A stretch of DNA of 13,667 nt. Origin: Bacteroidota bacterium (GTDB lineage: Bacteria; Bacteroidota; Bacteroidia; Bacteroidales; VadinHA17). The notes below the pieces were generated by a model. That model had not been told where the DNA came from. It made no database searches and saw nothing but the letters and a program-made list of their open reading frames with translations. This document shows positions 5,960 to 13,441 of the stretch, piece by piece; position 1 is the stretch's first letter, and the number at the start of each line of letters is the position of its first letter. The position numbers and the translations under genes were made by a program. Where the stretch lies: contig JAEYZD010000159.1 of assembly GCA_023430725.1 (NCBI GenBank), positions 1-13,667 on the forward strand. The letters run 5' to 3'.

Positions 5960-7993
5960 ATGAAGAAGTTCAAGCGCCATCTCATTACTTCAGCCCTTCC
6001 GTATGCCAACGGGCCAATCCACATAGGACACCTTGCAGGGGTTTATGTGCCGTCTGACATCTATACAAGATACCTCAGGATGCGGGGCGAGGACGTCATC
6101 TCCATCTGCGGATCTGACGAACACGGTGTTCCCATCACCCTCAAGGCACGCAAGGAGGGAATCACCCCTCAGGAGGTGGTTGACCGCTATCATGAGCTGA
6201 ATAAGAAGGCATTCGCCGACTTCGGGATCTCCTTTGATATCTATTCGCGTACATCGAATAAGATCCATTATGAAACCGCCTCGCAGTTCTTCCGCAAGCT
6301 CTATGACCAGGGCGAATTCATCGAGAAAACCGCCAGCCAGTACTATGACGAAGAGGCAGGCTGCTTCCTTGCCGACCGTTACATCACCGGCACATGCCCT
6401 CACTGCGCGAACGAAAATGCATATGGCGACCAGTGCGAAAAATGCGGCACATCACTCAGCGCCACTGATCTCATCAACCCCCGGTCAACTATCAGCGGCA
6501 GCGCCCCGGTCATGCGTGACACTCTCCACTGGTACCTGCCGCTTGACAAATACGAGCCCTGGATCAGGAAATGGATCCTCGAGGATCACACCGAGTGGAA
6601 GACAAACGTATACGGCCAGTGCAAATCGTGGCTCGACCAGGGTCTGCAGCCAAGAGCTGTCAGCCGTGATCTCGACTGGGGTGTGCCGGTACCTGTTGAA
6701 GGGGCAGAAGGCAAGGTGCTCTATGTGTGGTTTGACGCACCTATAGGTTACATATCCGCCACCAGGGAGCTGACACCCGACTGGGAGAAATACTGGAAGG
6801 ATCCCGAAACACGGATGATCCATTTCATTGGCAAGGACAACATCGTGTTTCACTGCATCATCTTCCCGGCAATGTTAAAGGCTGAGGGAAGCTATATCCT
6901 TCCTGACAACGTGCCTGCCAATGAATTCCTGAACCTCGAGAATGACAAGATCTCAACATCGAGGAACTGGGCAGTATGGCTTCATGAGTACCTTGAGGAT
7001 TTCCCGGGCAAGCAGGATTCGCTTCGCTATGCGCTATGCGCCACCGCCCCGGAGACGAAAGACAACGATTTCACATGGAAGGATTTCCAGGCGCGCAACA
7101 ATAATGAGCTTGTAGCAATACTTGGCAATTTCATCAACCGCACGCTGGTGCTCACATCCAACTACTACAAGGGGGTGGTCCCGTCGCCGGGCGTAATGAC
7201 TGATTATGACAACGATACTGTAAAGTCGATCATGACTTGCCGTGAAAACGTGGAGAGCAACCTGGAAGCCTTCCGTTTCAGGCAGGCGCTGGCCGAGGCC
7301 ATGAACCTGGCCCGACTCGGCAACAAGTACCTGGCTGACACAGAACCCTGGAAGGTTGTAAAAACTGATGCTGAGAGGGTTAAGACTATCTTGTATGTCT
7401 CACTGCAGATCACGGCCAACCTGGCAATACTGCTCGAGCCCTTCCTTCCCTTCTCGATGGATAAGCTGCGGGGATGGCTTGGAATCACCGGACTGAAGTG
7501 GGATGCAGCAGGCAGGTCAGATCTGCTTCTGCCGGGTCACGTTGTCTCCTCAGGTGAGCTCATGTTCACAAAGGTTGAGGATGCGGAGATCGAAAAGCAG
7601 GTAAAGAAGCTGCTTGATACCAAAAAAGCCAATGAGGCAACCGGAGCCACTGCAGCCCCGCAGAAGGATGACGTAAGTTTTGAGGAGTTCACAAGAATGG
7701 ATATCCGAACTGCAACCATCCTCGAAGCGGAGAAGGTGGCAAAAACAACCAAACTTATTAAGCTGAAGGTGGATACGGGCATTGACGTCCGTACGATAGT
7801 CTCAGGTATAGCCGAGCACTTCACCGCTGAGGAGCTGCCCGGGAAAAGCATCTCGGTGATAGTCAACCTCGCTCCGCGAACTATCAAGGGTATCGAGTCG
7901 AAGGGGATGGTTTTGCTGGCCGAAGATGAGAACGGCAAACTTGTTTTTGTCACCCCCGAGCAGAAGATCCAGAACGGAAGTCCTGTCAAATAG
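5960..7993 (+). CDS. metG: Methionyl-tRNA synthetase
   Basis: MetRS charges tRNA-Met with methionine for translation. The 677-residue product has the class I HIGH motif at 21-24 ([10 protein letters not shown]). A four-cysteine zinc knuckle follows (Cys146, Cys149, Cys159, Cys162 in two CxxC pairs). The KMSKS-equivalent loop reads KISTS at 330-334, followed by RNWAVW, a form I recall as usual in Bacteroidota MetRS. The anticodon-binding helical domain (for example [14 protein letters not shown]) comes next, and a C-terminal tRNA-binding OB-fold domain of about 105 residues ([14 protein letters not shown] and [10 protein letters not shown]), which in bacterial enzymes also mediates dimerisation. 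I chose the ATG at 5960, giving the family N-terminus [18 protein letters not shown]. It stands alone with its own promoter and converges with the HU-SPOR gene. Confidence 0.98.
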   Translation: MKKFKRHLITSALPYANGPIHIGHLAGVYVPSDIYTRYLRMRGEDVISICGSDEHGVPITLKARKEGITPQEVVDRYHELNKKAFADFGISFDIYSRTSNKIHYETASQFFRKLYDQGEFIEKTASQYYDEEAGCFLADRYITGTCPHCANENAYGDQCEKCGTSLSATDLINPRSTISGSAPVMRDTLHWYLPLDKYEPWIRKWILEDHTEWKTNVYGQCKSWLDQGLQPRAVSRDLDWGVPVPVEGAEGKVLYVWFDAPIGYISATRELTPDWEKYWKDPETRMIHFIGKDNIVFHCIIFPAMLKAEGSYILPDNVPANEFLNLENDKISTSRNWAVWLHEYLEDFPGKQDSLRYALCATAPETKDNDFTWKDFQARNNNELVAILGNFINRTLVLTSNYYKGVVPSPGVMTDYDNDTVKSIMTCRENVESNLEAFRFRQALAEAMNLARLGNKYLADTEPWKVVKTDAERVKTILYVSLQITANLAILLEPFLPFSMDKLRGWLGITGLKWDAAGRSDLLLPGHVVSSGELMFTKVEDAEIEKQVKKLLDTKKANEATGATAAPQKDDVSFEEFTRMDIRTATILEAEKVAKTTKLIKLKVDTGIDVRTIVSGIAEHFTAEELPGKSISVIVNLAPRTIKGIESKGMVLLAEDENGKLVFVTPEQKIQNGSPVK

Positions 7994-8019
7994 GTCTGAG
8001 GGCCCCGATCCTCCATCCG

Positions 8020-8047
8020 GCGGATGGCGGATGGCGGATGGCGGATG
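8020..8047. repeat. Four perfect copies of GCGGATG
   Basis: The 7-bp unit GCGGATG is repeated exactly four times without interruption. Just before it, CCATCCG (8013-8019) is the inverted complement of CGGATGG (8021-8027), so the array edge can fold back on itself. It lies 26 bp after the metG stop codon, in the gap between convergent genes. Such an array can change length by slippage. Confidence 0.9.
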
Positions 8048-8056
8048 CGGGGTTTC

Positions 8057-8074
8057 GGCTTCCTACAGGAAGCC
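8057..8074. terminator. 8-bp perfect hairpin between convergent metG and HU-SPOR genes
   Basis: GGCTTCCT (8057-8064) and AGGAAGCC (8067-8074) are perfect inverted repeats separated by two bases; in practice a 7-bp stem with a four-base loop. It lies about midway between two convergent genes, where a two-way terminator would be useful. No T-run flanks either side, so termination is inferred from position and stem alone. Confidence 0.45.
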
Positions 8075-8114
8075 TCAATCTGAGGGTCTGAGAGTCTTGC
8101 GGTCATGCGGTCTC

Positions 8115-8142
8115 GCTGACTGGAGACTGCTGACTGGAGACT
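8115..8142. repeat. Two perfect copies of a 14-bp unit
   Basis: GCTGACTGGAGACT occurs at 8115-8128 and 8129-8142 without mismatch. The unit itself has inner similarity (GACTG and GAGACTG). It is non-coding DNA in the metG/HU-SPOR gap. Confidence 0.85.
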
Positions 8143-8152
8143 GATGCCTCCA

Positions 8153-8173
8153 CTACTGCCTATTGCCTATTAC
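8153..8173. repeat. Three degenerate 7-bp units running into the HU-SPOR stop codon
   Basis: CTACTGC, CTATTGC and CTATTAC follow each other at 8153-8173. The stop codon of the minus-strand HU-SPOR gene (8170-8172) lies in the third unit, so a length change here would alter only the 3' untranslated part or the very end of that gene. Confidence 0.7.
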
Positions 8174-9351
8174 CTGCTTTTATATACCCACGCCCCGGAA
8201 TATTCCTTCCTGAGCTTCTCGAGGACTACCTTTGCCTCGTCGAGGGTCGGGAAAGCCTGGGCGCTGACACGCAGATAACCGTCAGGACCGCCGGCTACTT
8301 CCGGATCAAACCCCTGCCTGCGCAGTTCTTCAACCATTGTCAGGGCATTTTCCTCACCCTTGAAGCTGCCGATGATAACGAGATACCTGTACTCCTCAAC
8401 CACCACCGCCGGTGACCTTCTGGCAGAGGCCTGCGATGTTGCGGCCGGCTGTACAACGGAGGTCCGTGGGGTTGAAGCAGGCTGAACGGCAGGAGGTTGC
8501 GACACACCTTCAGGACGCGAGGCTGACGACTGAGTAATTGCGGCAGGCTTACTGACAGTGGATTGTGAAGTGACCGCGGGCTGATCGGCGGGACTATGCG
8601 TTACGGTTTCAGCAGCTTTTGTCTCCGCCGCTTCCGGCAGGCTCACGGACTCACTGTCAATGTAACCAGGTATCGGGTATTCTATAGAGGAGGATTCCTT
8701 TTCTGCATCAATCTGCCCCCGGTTGAACTCCAGCTCAGCCCTTGCCAGGGGGTTGAGGTTTGATTCCTCAACATTGCTTTTGAATATCTTATCATTGAAA
8801 GGTACCAGCGCAAGGGCGATGAGTATGGGTCCTATAACCGCGGCTCTTGCAAGCAGGCTCCTCATGGAGGGCTGGCTCACGCCCGGATCACTGCGTCTTT
8901 CAAGCGCCATTTTCCGCACGTCGAAGCCGCTCACCGGCTGCCTGTAGTAGGCGCTGAGACCGTATGACGAAAGCAGGTAATTGACAGACAGATCCGGCTC
9001 AAAAACAATCGCTCTTTCGTAATTGAGGGTGAATGTTCCAAGCAAGTCAATTGTCACTGGCTTGTCGGATAAAATTCTTCTCCTGAGATCCCCGGACCAC
9101 TCGCTGACGATTTCGCGGGCAGCGGCATAGCCGATGCCGAAAACCGAAGATACATGTCCTATGAGAAGACCGTCATTTCCGGTCAGGTGACGGTTAAATG
9201 TAATCTTCCTCGAGGGAGGCTCAAAAAGCCCCTCCTTCCGGTCGGTCCGTGCAGGAAAATAGTTGCCAATAAATGCACCAAACCCCGGTACAATGACACA
9301 GTCATGCTTTAAAAGAAGTTCTCTGATAAGTCCGCTGATATCCCTCGCCAT
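8170..9351 (-). CDS. HU-CCDC81-type domain, membrane segment and SPOR domain fusion protein
   Basis: The 393-residue protein begins with two HU/IHF-like domains of the bacterial CCDC81 type (about 1-60 and 65-135; motifs VIVPGFGAFIGNY at 19-31, KITFNRHL at 49-56 and TIDLLGTFTLN at 100-110). A single membrane helix lies at about 166-184, then a Ser/Thr/Pro/Gln/Ala linker with five 11-residue repeats at 257-311. A SPOR domain closes the protein (YRYLVIIGSF at 321-330 through Tyr390). SPOR domains bind peptidoglycan strands stripped of stem peptides at division sites. The N-terminus would be cytosolic and the SPOR part periplasmic, so the protein could tie a cytosolic partner, perhaps DNA, to the cell wall. 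This architecture is known in Bacteroidota but its function is not settled. The frame is open far upstream, but the ATG at 9351 gives the family start MARDISGLI and follows a perfect promoter box. Confidence 0.88.
   Translation of the reverse strand: MARDISGLIRELLLKHDCVIVPGFGAFIGNYFPARTDRKEGLFEPPSRKITFNRHLTGNDGLLIGHVSSVFGIGYAAAREIVSEWSGDLRRRILSDKPVTIDLLGTFTLNYERAIVFEPDLSVNYLLSSYGLSAYYRQPVSGFDVRKMALERRSDPGVSQPSMRSLLARAAVIGPILIALALVPFNDKIFKSNVEESNLNPLARAELEFNRGQIDAEKESSSIEYPIPGYIDSESVSLPEAAETKAAETVTHSPADQPAVTSQSTVSKPAAITQSSASRPEGVSQPPAVQPASTPRTSVVQPAATSQASARRSPAVVVEEYRYLVIIGSFKGEENALTMVEELRRQGFDPEVAGGPDGYLRVSAQAFPTLDEAKVVLEKLRKEYSGAWVYKSR
8419..8583 (-). repeat. Five 33-bp coding repeats in the HU-SPOR periplasmic linker
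   Basis: Residues 257-311 divide exactly into five 11-residue units: QPAVTSQSTVS, KPAAITQSSAS, RPEGVSQPPAV, QPASTPRTSVV and QPAATSQASAR. Each begins with Gln, Lys or Arg followed by Pro, and most carry Gln or Arg at position 7. The DNA copies have diverged, so this is an old expansion. It sets the reach of the SPOR domain from the membrane. Confidence 0.75.
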
Positions 9352-9368
9352 GTATAGCCAATAATGAA

Positions 9369-9376
9369 CAAAGATA
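9369..9376 (-). promoter_or_regulatory. TAnnTTTG -7 element of the HU-SPOR gene
   Basis: On the minus strand the box reads TATCTTTG, an exact match. The predicted start is near 9364, giving a 13-base leader before the ATG at 9351. It supports that ATG over the longer open frame that runs back through the neighbouring aminotransferase gene. Confidence 0.6.
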
Positions 9377-9425
9377 AAAAAGAAACCGGAGTTCTCCTCG
9401 GGAAAAAGGGTTAAATAAAATCCAT

Positions 9426-9445
9426 TATCTTCGCTTTTGAAGATA
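9426..9445 (+). promoter_or_regulatory. Promoter-like box inside a 7-bp dyad before the polysaccharide operon
   Basis: TATCTTCG at 9426-9433 matches TAnnTTTG at all but one position and would start transcription near 9438, with a leader of about 19 bases. Its first seven bases, TATCTTC, are the left arm of a perfect inverted repeat whose right arm GAAGATA lies at 9439-9445, with six bases between. As the start would fall inside the loop, the dyad cannot fold whole in the RNA; it is better read as a DNA operator covering the promoter. This is inference. Confidence 0.45.
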
Positions 9446-9456
9446 GTGCACGGCAG

Positions 9457-10584
9457 ATGAAAAAGATAGAGATGGTCGACCTCCGGTCGCAGTATGAGAG
9501 GCTCAGGGCTGACATTGACAATGCGGTGGCGGAGGTTATCAGCTCCACCGCCTTTATCAAGGGACCTGACGTGCGGCTCTTCGAGGAGGAACTGCAGCGT
9601 TACCTCGGCGTCCGTCACGTCATCTCCTGCGCCAACGGTACCGATGCGCTCCAGATTGCTATGATGGCACTGGGACTGAAACCGGGCGACGAGGTGATCA
9701 CAACCAACTTTACATTCATTGCCACAGTAGAAGTCATAGAGCTTCTCGGGCTTAAAACAGTCCTTGTGGAACCTGAACCGGACACCTTCAATATCAGCAT
9801 CGAAGCTGTCCGCAAGGCGATCACCCCGCGAACCAGGGCAATCGTCCCTGTTCATCTCTTCGGACAGTGCGCAGAGATGGAGCCGATTCTTGAACTGGCC
9901 CGCGAACACGGAATACATGTGATTGAGGACGTTGCCCAGGCCACCGGGGCAGTTTACCGCTTCAGCGACGGCACAGAGAAGAAGGCCGGCACCATGGGCA
10001 CAATAGGGTGCACATCATTCTTCCCATCGAAGAATCTTGGTTGCTACGGCGACGGCGGGGCGCTCTTCACCGACGATGACGGACTGGCAGCACTCATTCG
10101 CAGCATCACCAACCACGGGATGAAGGTGAGATATTATCATGACACAATAGGAGTCAACTCGCGCCTTGACACACTCCAGGCAGCCATCCTCCGGGTCAAG
10201 CTGCGCCACCTTGATGAGTTCAACGAGGCGCGACGCACCGCAGCATCTCACTATGACAGGGAACTGTCCGGCCTTCCGGGGATCAACCCGCCAGTCAGAT
10301 CTCCTTTCTCCACACATATCTTTCACCAGTACACGCTGCGGATAGGGGACGGAAAGCGTGACAGCCTGCGCGAGTGTCTTGAGAATGAGGGTATACCCTC
10401 AATGATCTACTATCCTGTGCCGCTGCACATGCAGAAAGCATACCTGCACCTGGGTTACGGTCCCGATGACTTCCCCCTGACTTCGCGCCTCACCGGCGAA
10501 GTACTTTCACTGCCGATGCACACCGAACTGGACGAAGAGCAGCTTACCTGGATCACCGGCTGCATCAGGTCAAAATACAATTAA
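9457..10584 (+). CDS. wbpE: DegT/DnrJ/EryC1-family sugar aminotransferase (WbpE/WlbC type)
   Basis: A PLP-dependent aminotransferase of 375 residues, normal for the family. The PLP lysine is Lys192 in FFPSKNLGCYGDGGA. Other cofactor contacts are visible in CANGTDAL (58-65), Asp158 and Gln161 in IEDVAQATGA, and the substrate-loop motif GVNSRLDTLQAA (232-243). In the Pseudomonas and Bordetella pathway this enzyme transfers an amino group from glutamate to C3 of UDP-3-keto-GlcNAcA. The same role is inferred here because WbpD- and WbpB-type genes follow directly (5-bp gap to the next gene). It is the first gene of the operon and divergent from the HU-SPOR gene, with 105 bp between the two start codons. 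DegT enzymes vary in substrate, so without the neighbours the specificity would be open. Confidence 0.9.
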   Translation: MKKIEMVDLRSQYERLRADIDNAVAEVISSTAFIKGPDVRLFEEELQRYLGVRHVISCANGTDALQIAMMALGLKPGDEVITTNFTFIATVEVIELLGLKTVLVEPEPDTFNISIEAVRKAITPRTRAIVPVHLFGQCAEMEPILELAREHGIHVIEDVAQATGAVYRFSDGTEKKAGTMGTIGCTSFFPSKNLGCYGDGGALFTDDDGLAALIRSITNHGMKVRYYHDTIGVNSRLDTLQAAILRVKLRHLDEFNEARRTAASHYDRELSGLPGINPPVRSPFSTHIFHQYTLRIGDGKRDSLRECLENEGIPSMIYYPVPLHMQKAYLHLGYGPDDFPLTSRLTGEVLSLPMHTELDEEQLTWITGCIRSKYN

Positions 10585-10589
10585 AAAAC

Positions 10590-11168
10590 ATGGACAAAGA
10601 GTACTTTGCACACGATACGGCAGTGGTTGACGACGGCTGTACAATCGGCCCCGGAACGAAGATCTGGCACTTCAGCCACATAATGAAGGATGCGGTCATC
10701 GGTGAGCGGTGCAACATAGGCCAGAACGTGGTGGTATCACCCGGCGTGATTCTGGGAAATAATGTGAAGGTCCAGAACAATGTATCAATATATACCGGAG
10801 TTATATGTGAGGACGATGTATTCCTCGGACCGTCGATGGTATTCACCAACATAACGAACCCGCGCAGCGCCATCATTCGGCGCGACCAGTATGTCACCAC
10901 CCTGGTCAGGCGCGGAGCCTCTGTTGGCGCCAATGCCACAATCGTATGCGGCAATGAGATAGGTGAATACTCACTTATCGGTGCCGGAACGGTTATAACG
11001 AAACCGGTAAAACCCTTCGCCCTGGTGGTAGGTAACCCCGGACGCCAGACAGGATGGGTCTCCGAATACGGGCACAGGCTCTCCTTCGACGACGGAGGTA
11101 TAGCCGTCTGCCCCGAGAGCGGCCAGGAATACAGGCTGTCCGGCGGAGATGTGACTAAAATTATTTGA
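10590..11168 (+). CDS. wbpD: WbpD-type UDP-sugar N-acetyltransferase, left-handed beta-helix
   Basis: This 192-residue hexapeptide-repeat acetyltransferase is expected to acetylate the 3-amino group of UDP-2-acetamido-3-amino-glucuronic acid using acetyl-CoA, acting as a trimer. Repeated hexapeptide turns (CTIGPG, AVIGER, CNIGQN, VILGNN, ASVGAN) run from about residue 17 to 137. Family marks include KIWHFSHI (24-31), FTNITNPRSA (85-94), GNPGRQTGW (148-156) and SEYGHRL (158-164). A C-terminal tail with CPESGQEYRLSGG (174-186) follows the helix; it looks like half a zinc-ribbon-type segment but has a single Cys. It starts 5 bp after the aminotransferase stop, consistent with one transcript, and lies 30 bp before the WbpB-type gene. 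Confidence 0.93.
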   Translation: MDKEYFAHDTAVVDDGCTIGPGTKIWHFSHIMKDAVIGERCNIGQNVVVSPGVILGNNVKVQNNVSIYTGVICEDDVFLGPSMVFTNITNPRSAIIRRDQYVTTLVRRGASVGANATIVCGNEIGEYSLIGAGTVITKPVKPFALVVGNPGRQTGWVSEYGHRLSFDDGGIAVCPESGQEYRLSGGDVTKII

Positions 11169-11198
11169 CAGACTTATGCCTTTGACAATATACTTCTT

Positions 11199-12149
11199 AT
11201 GAATAATGCACCTAAGAACTTCGGTCTCATAGGTATCGCCGGCTATATAGCCGAACGGCACCTGAGAGCCATAAAAGACACAAATAACCGCCTCCTGGCA
11301 AGCCTCGACAAGTTTGACTGCGTCGGGAAGCTCGACAGCTACTTCCCGGAGAGCGACTTCTTTGTTGAGTTCGAGAGGTTTGACAGGCACGTTGACAAGC
11401 TCAAGAGAGTGGGTGTACAGCTTGATTATGTGAGCATCTGCTCGCCCAACTACCTGCATGACTCACACATCCGCTTCGCCCTGCGTCACCAGGCTGATGC
11501 TATCTGCGAGAAGCCCGTGGTGCTCAACCCGTGGAACATTGACGCTTTGCAGGAGATTGAAAAGGAGACCGGACACAGGATCTACAACATACTGCAGCTC
11601 AGGTACCACCCGGTCATAATGGAATTGCGTGACAGGATCAGGAGCGCATCCGCCGGCAAGAAGCATGACATAGACCTTACCTATATCACAAGCCGCGGCA
11701 ACTGGTACCATATTTCATGGAAAGGCGATGTTAACAAATCGGGCGGCATAGCCACGAACATCGGAGTGCACTTCTTTGACATGCTGGGATGGATCTTCGG
11801 GCCGGTTGTTTCCAACAGGGTGCATCTGCTCGAGCGCGACAAGGCATCAGGGTACCTCGAACTCGAGAATGCCCGCGTCAGATGGTTCCTGAGCATCGAT
11901 GTCAATGACCTCCCCGCACCGGTAAGGGAGAAGGGAAAGAGAACCTACAGGAACATAACGGTTGACGGCGAAGAGCTTGAATTCTCTGAAGGATTCACTG
12001 ATCTGCACACCGTCACCTACCGCGAGATCATGAAAGGCAACGGCTACGGTGTGGAGGATGCCCGGCAGAGCATTGAAACAGTTTACCAGATAAGAAATTC
12101 GGCACTCTCGGTGCTGACAGGAGAATATCACCCCCTCATTAAAAAATGA
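11199..12149 (+). CDS. wbpB: WbpB/WlbA-type UDP-GlcNAcA 3-dehydrogenase (Gfo/Idh/MocA family)
   Basis: This NAD-dependent oxidoreductase would oxidise C3 of UDP-GlcNAcA to the 3-keto sugar used by the aminotransferase. In the Pseudomonas system the bound NADH is recycled with 2-oxoglutarate, which couples it to the transaminase. The 316-residue protein has the nucleotide-binding start NFGLIGIAGYIAERHLRAI (7-25), the subfamily stretch LDSYFPESDFFVEFERFDRH (45-64), catalytic Lys105 in CEKPVVLNPWN, QLRYHP (133-138) and GGIATNIGVHFFDML (182-196) with the probable active-site His191. These match the WbpB/WlbA branch rather than generic Gfo/Idh proteins. Its TGA overlaps the next ATG by four bases (ATGA), implying translational coupling. 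Confidence 0.93.
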   Translation: MNNAPKNFGLIGIAGYIAERHLRAIKDTNNRLLASLDKFDCVGKLDSYFPESDFFVEFERFDRHVDKLKRVGVQLDYVSICSPNYLHDSHIRFALRHQADAICEKPVVLNPWNIDALQEIEKETGHRIYNILQLRYHPVIMELRDRIRSASAGKKHDIDLTYITSRGNWYHISWKGDVNKSGGIATNIGVHFFDMLGWIFGPVVSNRVHLLERDKASGYLELENARVRWFLSIDVNDLPAPVREKGKRTYRNITVDGEELEFSEGFTDLHTVTYREIMKGNGYGVEDARQSIETVYQIRNSALSVLTGEYHPLIKK

Positions 12150-13441
12150 ATATGTACACCAGACTTACAAAAAGGGAGACAAAGCTCTCTCTCATCGGCC
12201 TCGGTTATGTGGGCCTTCCCATTGCACTTGAATTTGCGAGGAAAATAGGCGTGATTGGCTTTGACATAAGGCCTGACCGTGTGGAGCTGATGAAACAGGG
12301 GATTGACCCCAGCAACGAGCTTGAACATGAGGCATTTGCCGGCACGGATATTAAATATACCGCCAACCCCGAGGATCTCCGCGAGGCTTCATTCCACATC
12401 ATCGCCGTACCAACCCCGGTGACCAGGCATAACCTGCCTGACCTGGAACCCGTACTGAAGGCTTCAGAGACGGTGGGCCGCATCCTCAAGAAGGGCGACT
12501 ATGTGGTTTACGAATCTACCGTTTACCCCGGCTGTACCGAGGAGGAGTGCATCCCGGTGCTGGAGCGGTATTCCGGCCTGAAATGCCCGGAAGACTTCAA
12601 GGTGGGTTTCTCACCGGAACGAATCAACCCCGGTGACAGGAACCACACCCTGACAAAAATAGTCAAGGTGACCAGCGGCTGCGATGCCGAATCAGCTGAG
12701 AACATTGCAAAAACCTACGAGCTGATCATCGAGGCCGGCGTGCACCGTGCCTCATCAATAAAGGTGGCGGAGGCTGCAAAGATCATAGAGAATACGCAGC
12801 GCGACATCAACATCGCCTTCATGAACGAGCTCTCCATCATCTTTAACAGGATGGGAATAAACACGTACGAGGTGCTGGAGGCAGCCGGAACAAAATGGAA
12901 TTTCCTGAAGTTCTACCCCGGTCTGGTGGGCGGTCACTGTATCGGTGTCGATCCCTACTACCTCTCATACAAGGCCAAGGCAATGGGTTACCACCCACAG
13001 ATGATAGACTCAGGCCGGTTCACCAATGACAGCATGGGCGCCTATGCCGGCAAGGAGACGGTAAAGAAACTCATCGCAGCTCACAAGAGTCCTGACAGGT
13101 CACGGGTGCTGGTGATGGGAATGACCTTCAAGGAGGATGTGACCGACATACGAAACTCGAAAGTCATTGACGTGGTGAACGAACTGCGTGATTTCGGCGT
13201 GGAGGTGGATGTAATTGACCCGGGTGCATCACACGGGGAGGTTAAACACGAATACGGCATCGACCTAAAAAAACAGCCCGAAGGTAAATATGATGCCATC
13301 ATTGTGGCTGTGGCCCATAAGGAGTACCGTGACCTGGACGAGAAATTCTTCCTTGACCTGCTCAATGAGAAAGGGATTCTCGTAGACCTCAAGGGGCTCT
13401 TCAGGAACAAAATGAGATGGCTGACCTACTGGAGTCTGTAA
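12146..13441 (+). CDS. tviB: Nucleotide-sugar 6-dehydrogenase, TviB/WbpO type
   Basis: A UDP-glucose/GDP-mannose dehydrogenase family member (431 residues) that oxidises C6 of a UDP-N-acetylhexosamine in two NAD-dependent steps to the uronic acid. The Rossmann motif GLGYVGLP is at 18-25, YESTVYPGCTEEE at 122-134, the catalytic Lys212 and Asn216 in AAKIIENTQRD, and the thiohemiacetal Cys265 in GGHCIGVDPYYL. The stretch GTKWNFLKFYPGLVGGHC and the ENTQRDINIAFMNEL segment are typical of TviB (UDP-GlcNAc) and WbpO (UDP-GalNAc), not of WbpA. With the WbpB, D and E types present, UDP-GlcNAc is the likely substrate. The ATG at 12146 overlaps the previous stop; a second ATG at 12152 (MYTRLTKRE) is also plausible. 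The TAA overlaps the next ATG by one base. Confidence 0.92.
   Translation: MNMYTRLTKRETKLSLIGLGYVGLPIALEFARKIGVIGFDIRPDRVELMKQGIDPSNELEHEAFAGTDIKYTANPEDLREASFHIIAVPTPVTRHNLPDLEPVLKASETVGRILKKGDYVVYESTVYPGCTEEECIPVLERYSGLKCPEDFKVGFSPERINPGDRNHTLTKIVKVTSGCDAESAENIAKTYELIIEAGVHRASSIKVAEAAKIIENTQRDINIAFMNELSIIFNRMGINTYEVLEAAGTKWNFLKFYPGLVGGHCIGVDPYYLSYKAKAMGYHPQMIDSGRFTNDSMGAYAGKETVKKLIAAHKSPDRSRVLVMGMTFKEDVTDIRNSKVIDVVNELRDFGVEVDVIDPGASHGEVKHEYGIDLKKQPEGKYDAIIVAVAHKEYRDLDEKFFLDLLNEKGILVDLKGLFRNKMRWLTYWSL

Noticed and set aside
6234..6746. 170-residue frame inside metG and other long antisense or alternate-frame ORFs
   Set aside because: Low-complexity Ser/Thr/Arg-rich shadow frames fully inside well-supported genes, without domains.
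9352..9918. Long N-terminal extension of the HU-SPOR frame back into the aminotransferase gene
   Set aside because: The extension is antisense to a well-supported aminotransferase, has no domain, and lies upstream of a perfect promoter box that fits the ATG at 9351.
11143..11166. Zinc-ribbon at the end of the WbpD-type protein
   Set aside because: The tail has a CPxSG-type turn but only one cysteine, so no metal site can be claimed.
11164..11198. Internal promoter before the WbpB-type gene: TTTGACA repeated 17 bp apart, then TATACTTC
   Set aside because: The -7-like box matches only TA plus two of the four TTTG bases and the alternative TATGCCTTTG has the wrong spacing; the 30-bp gap is readily explained by operon read-through.
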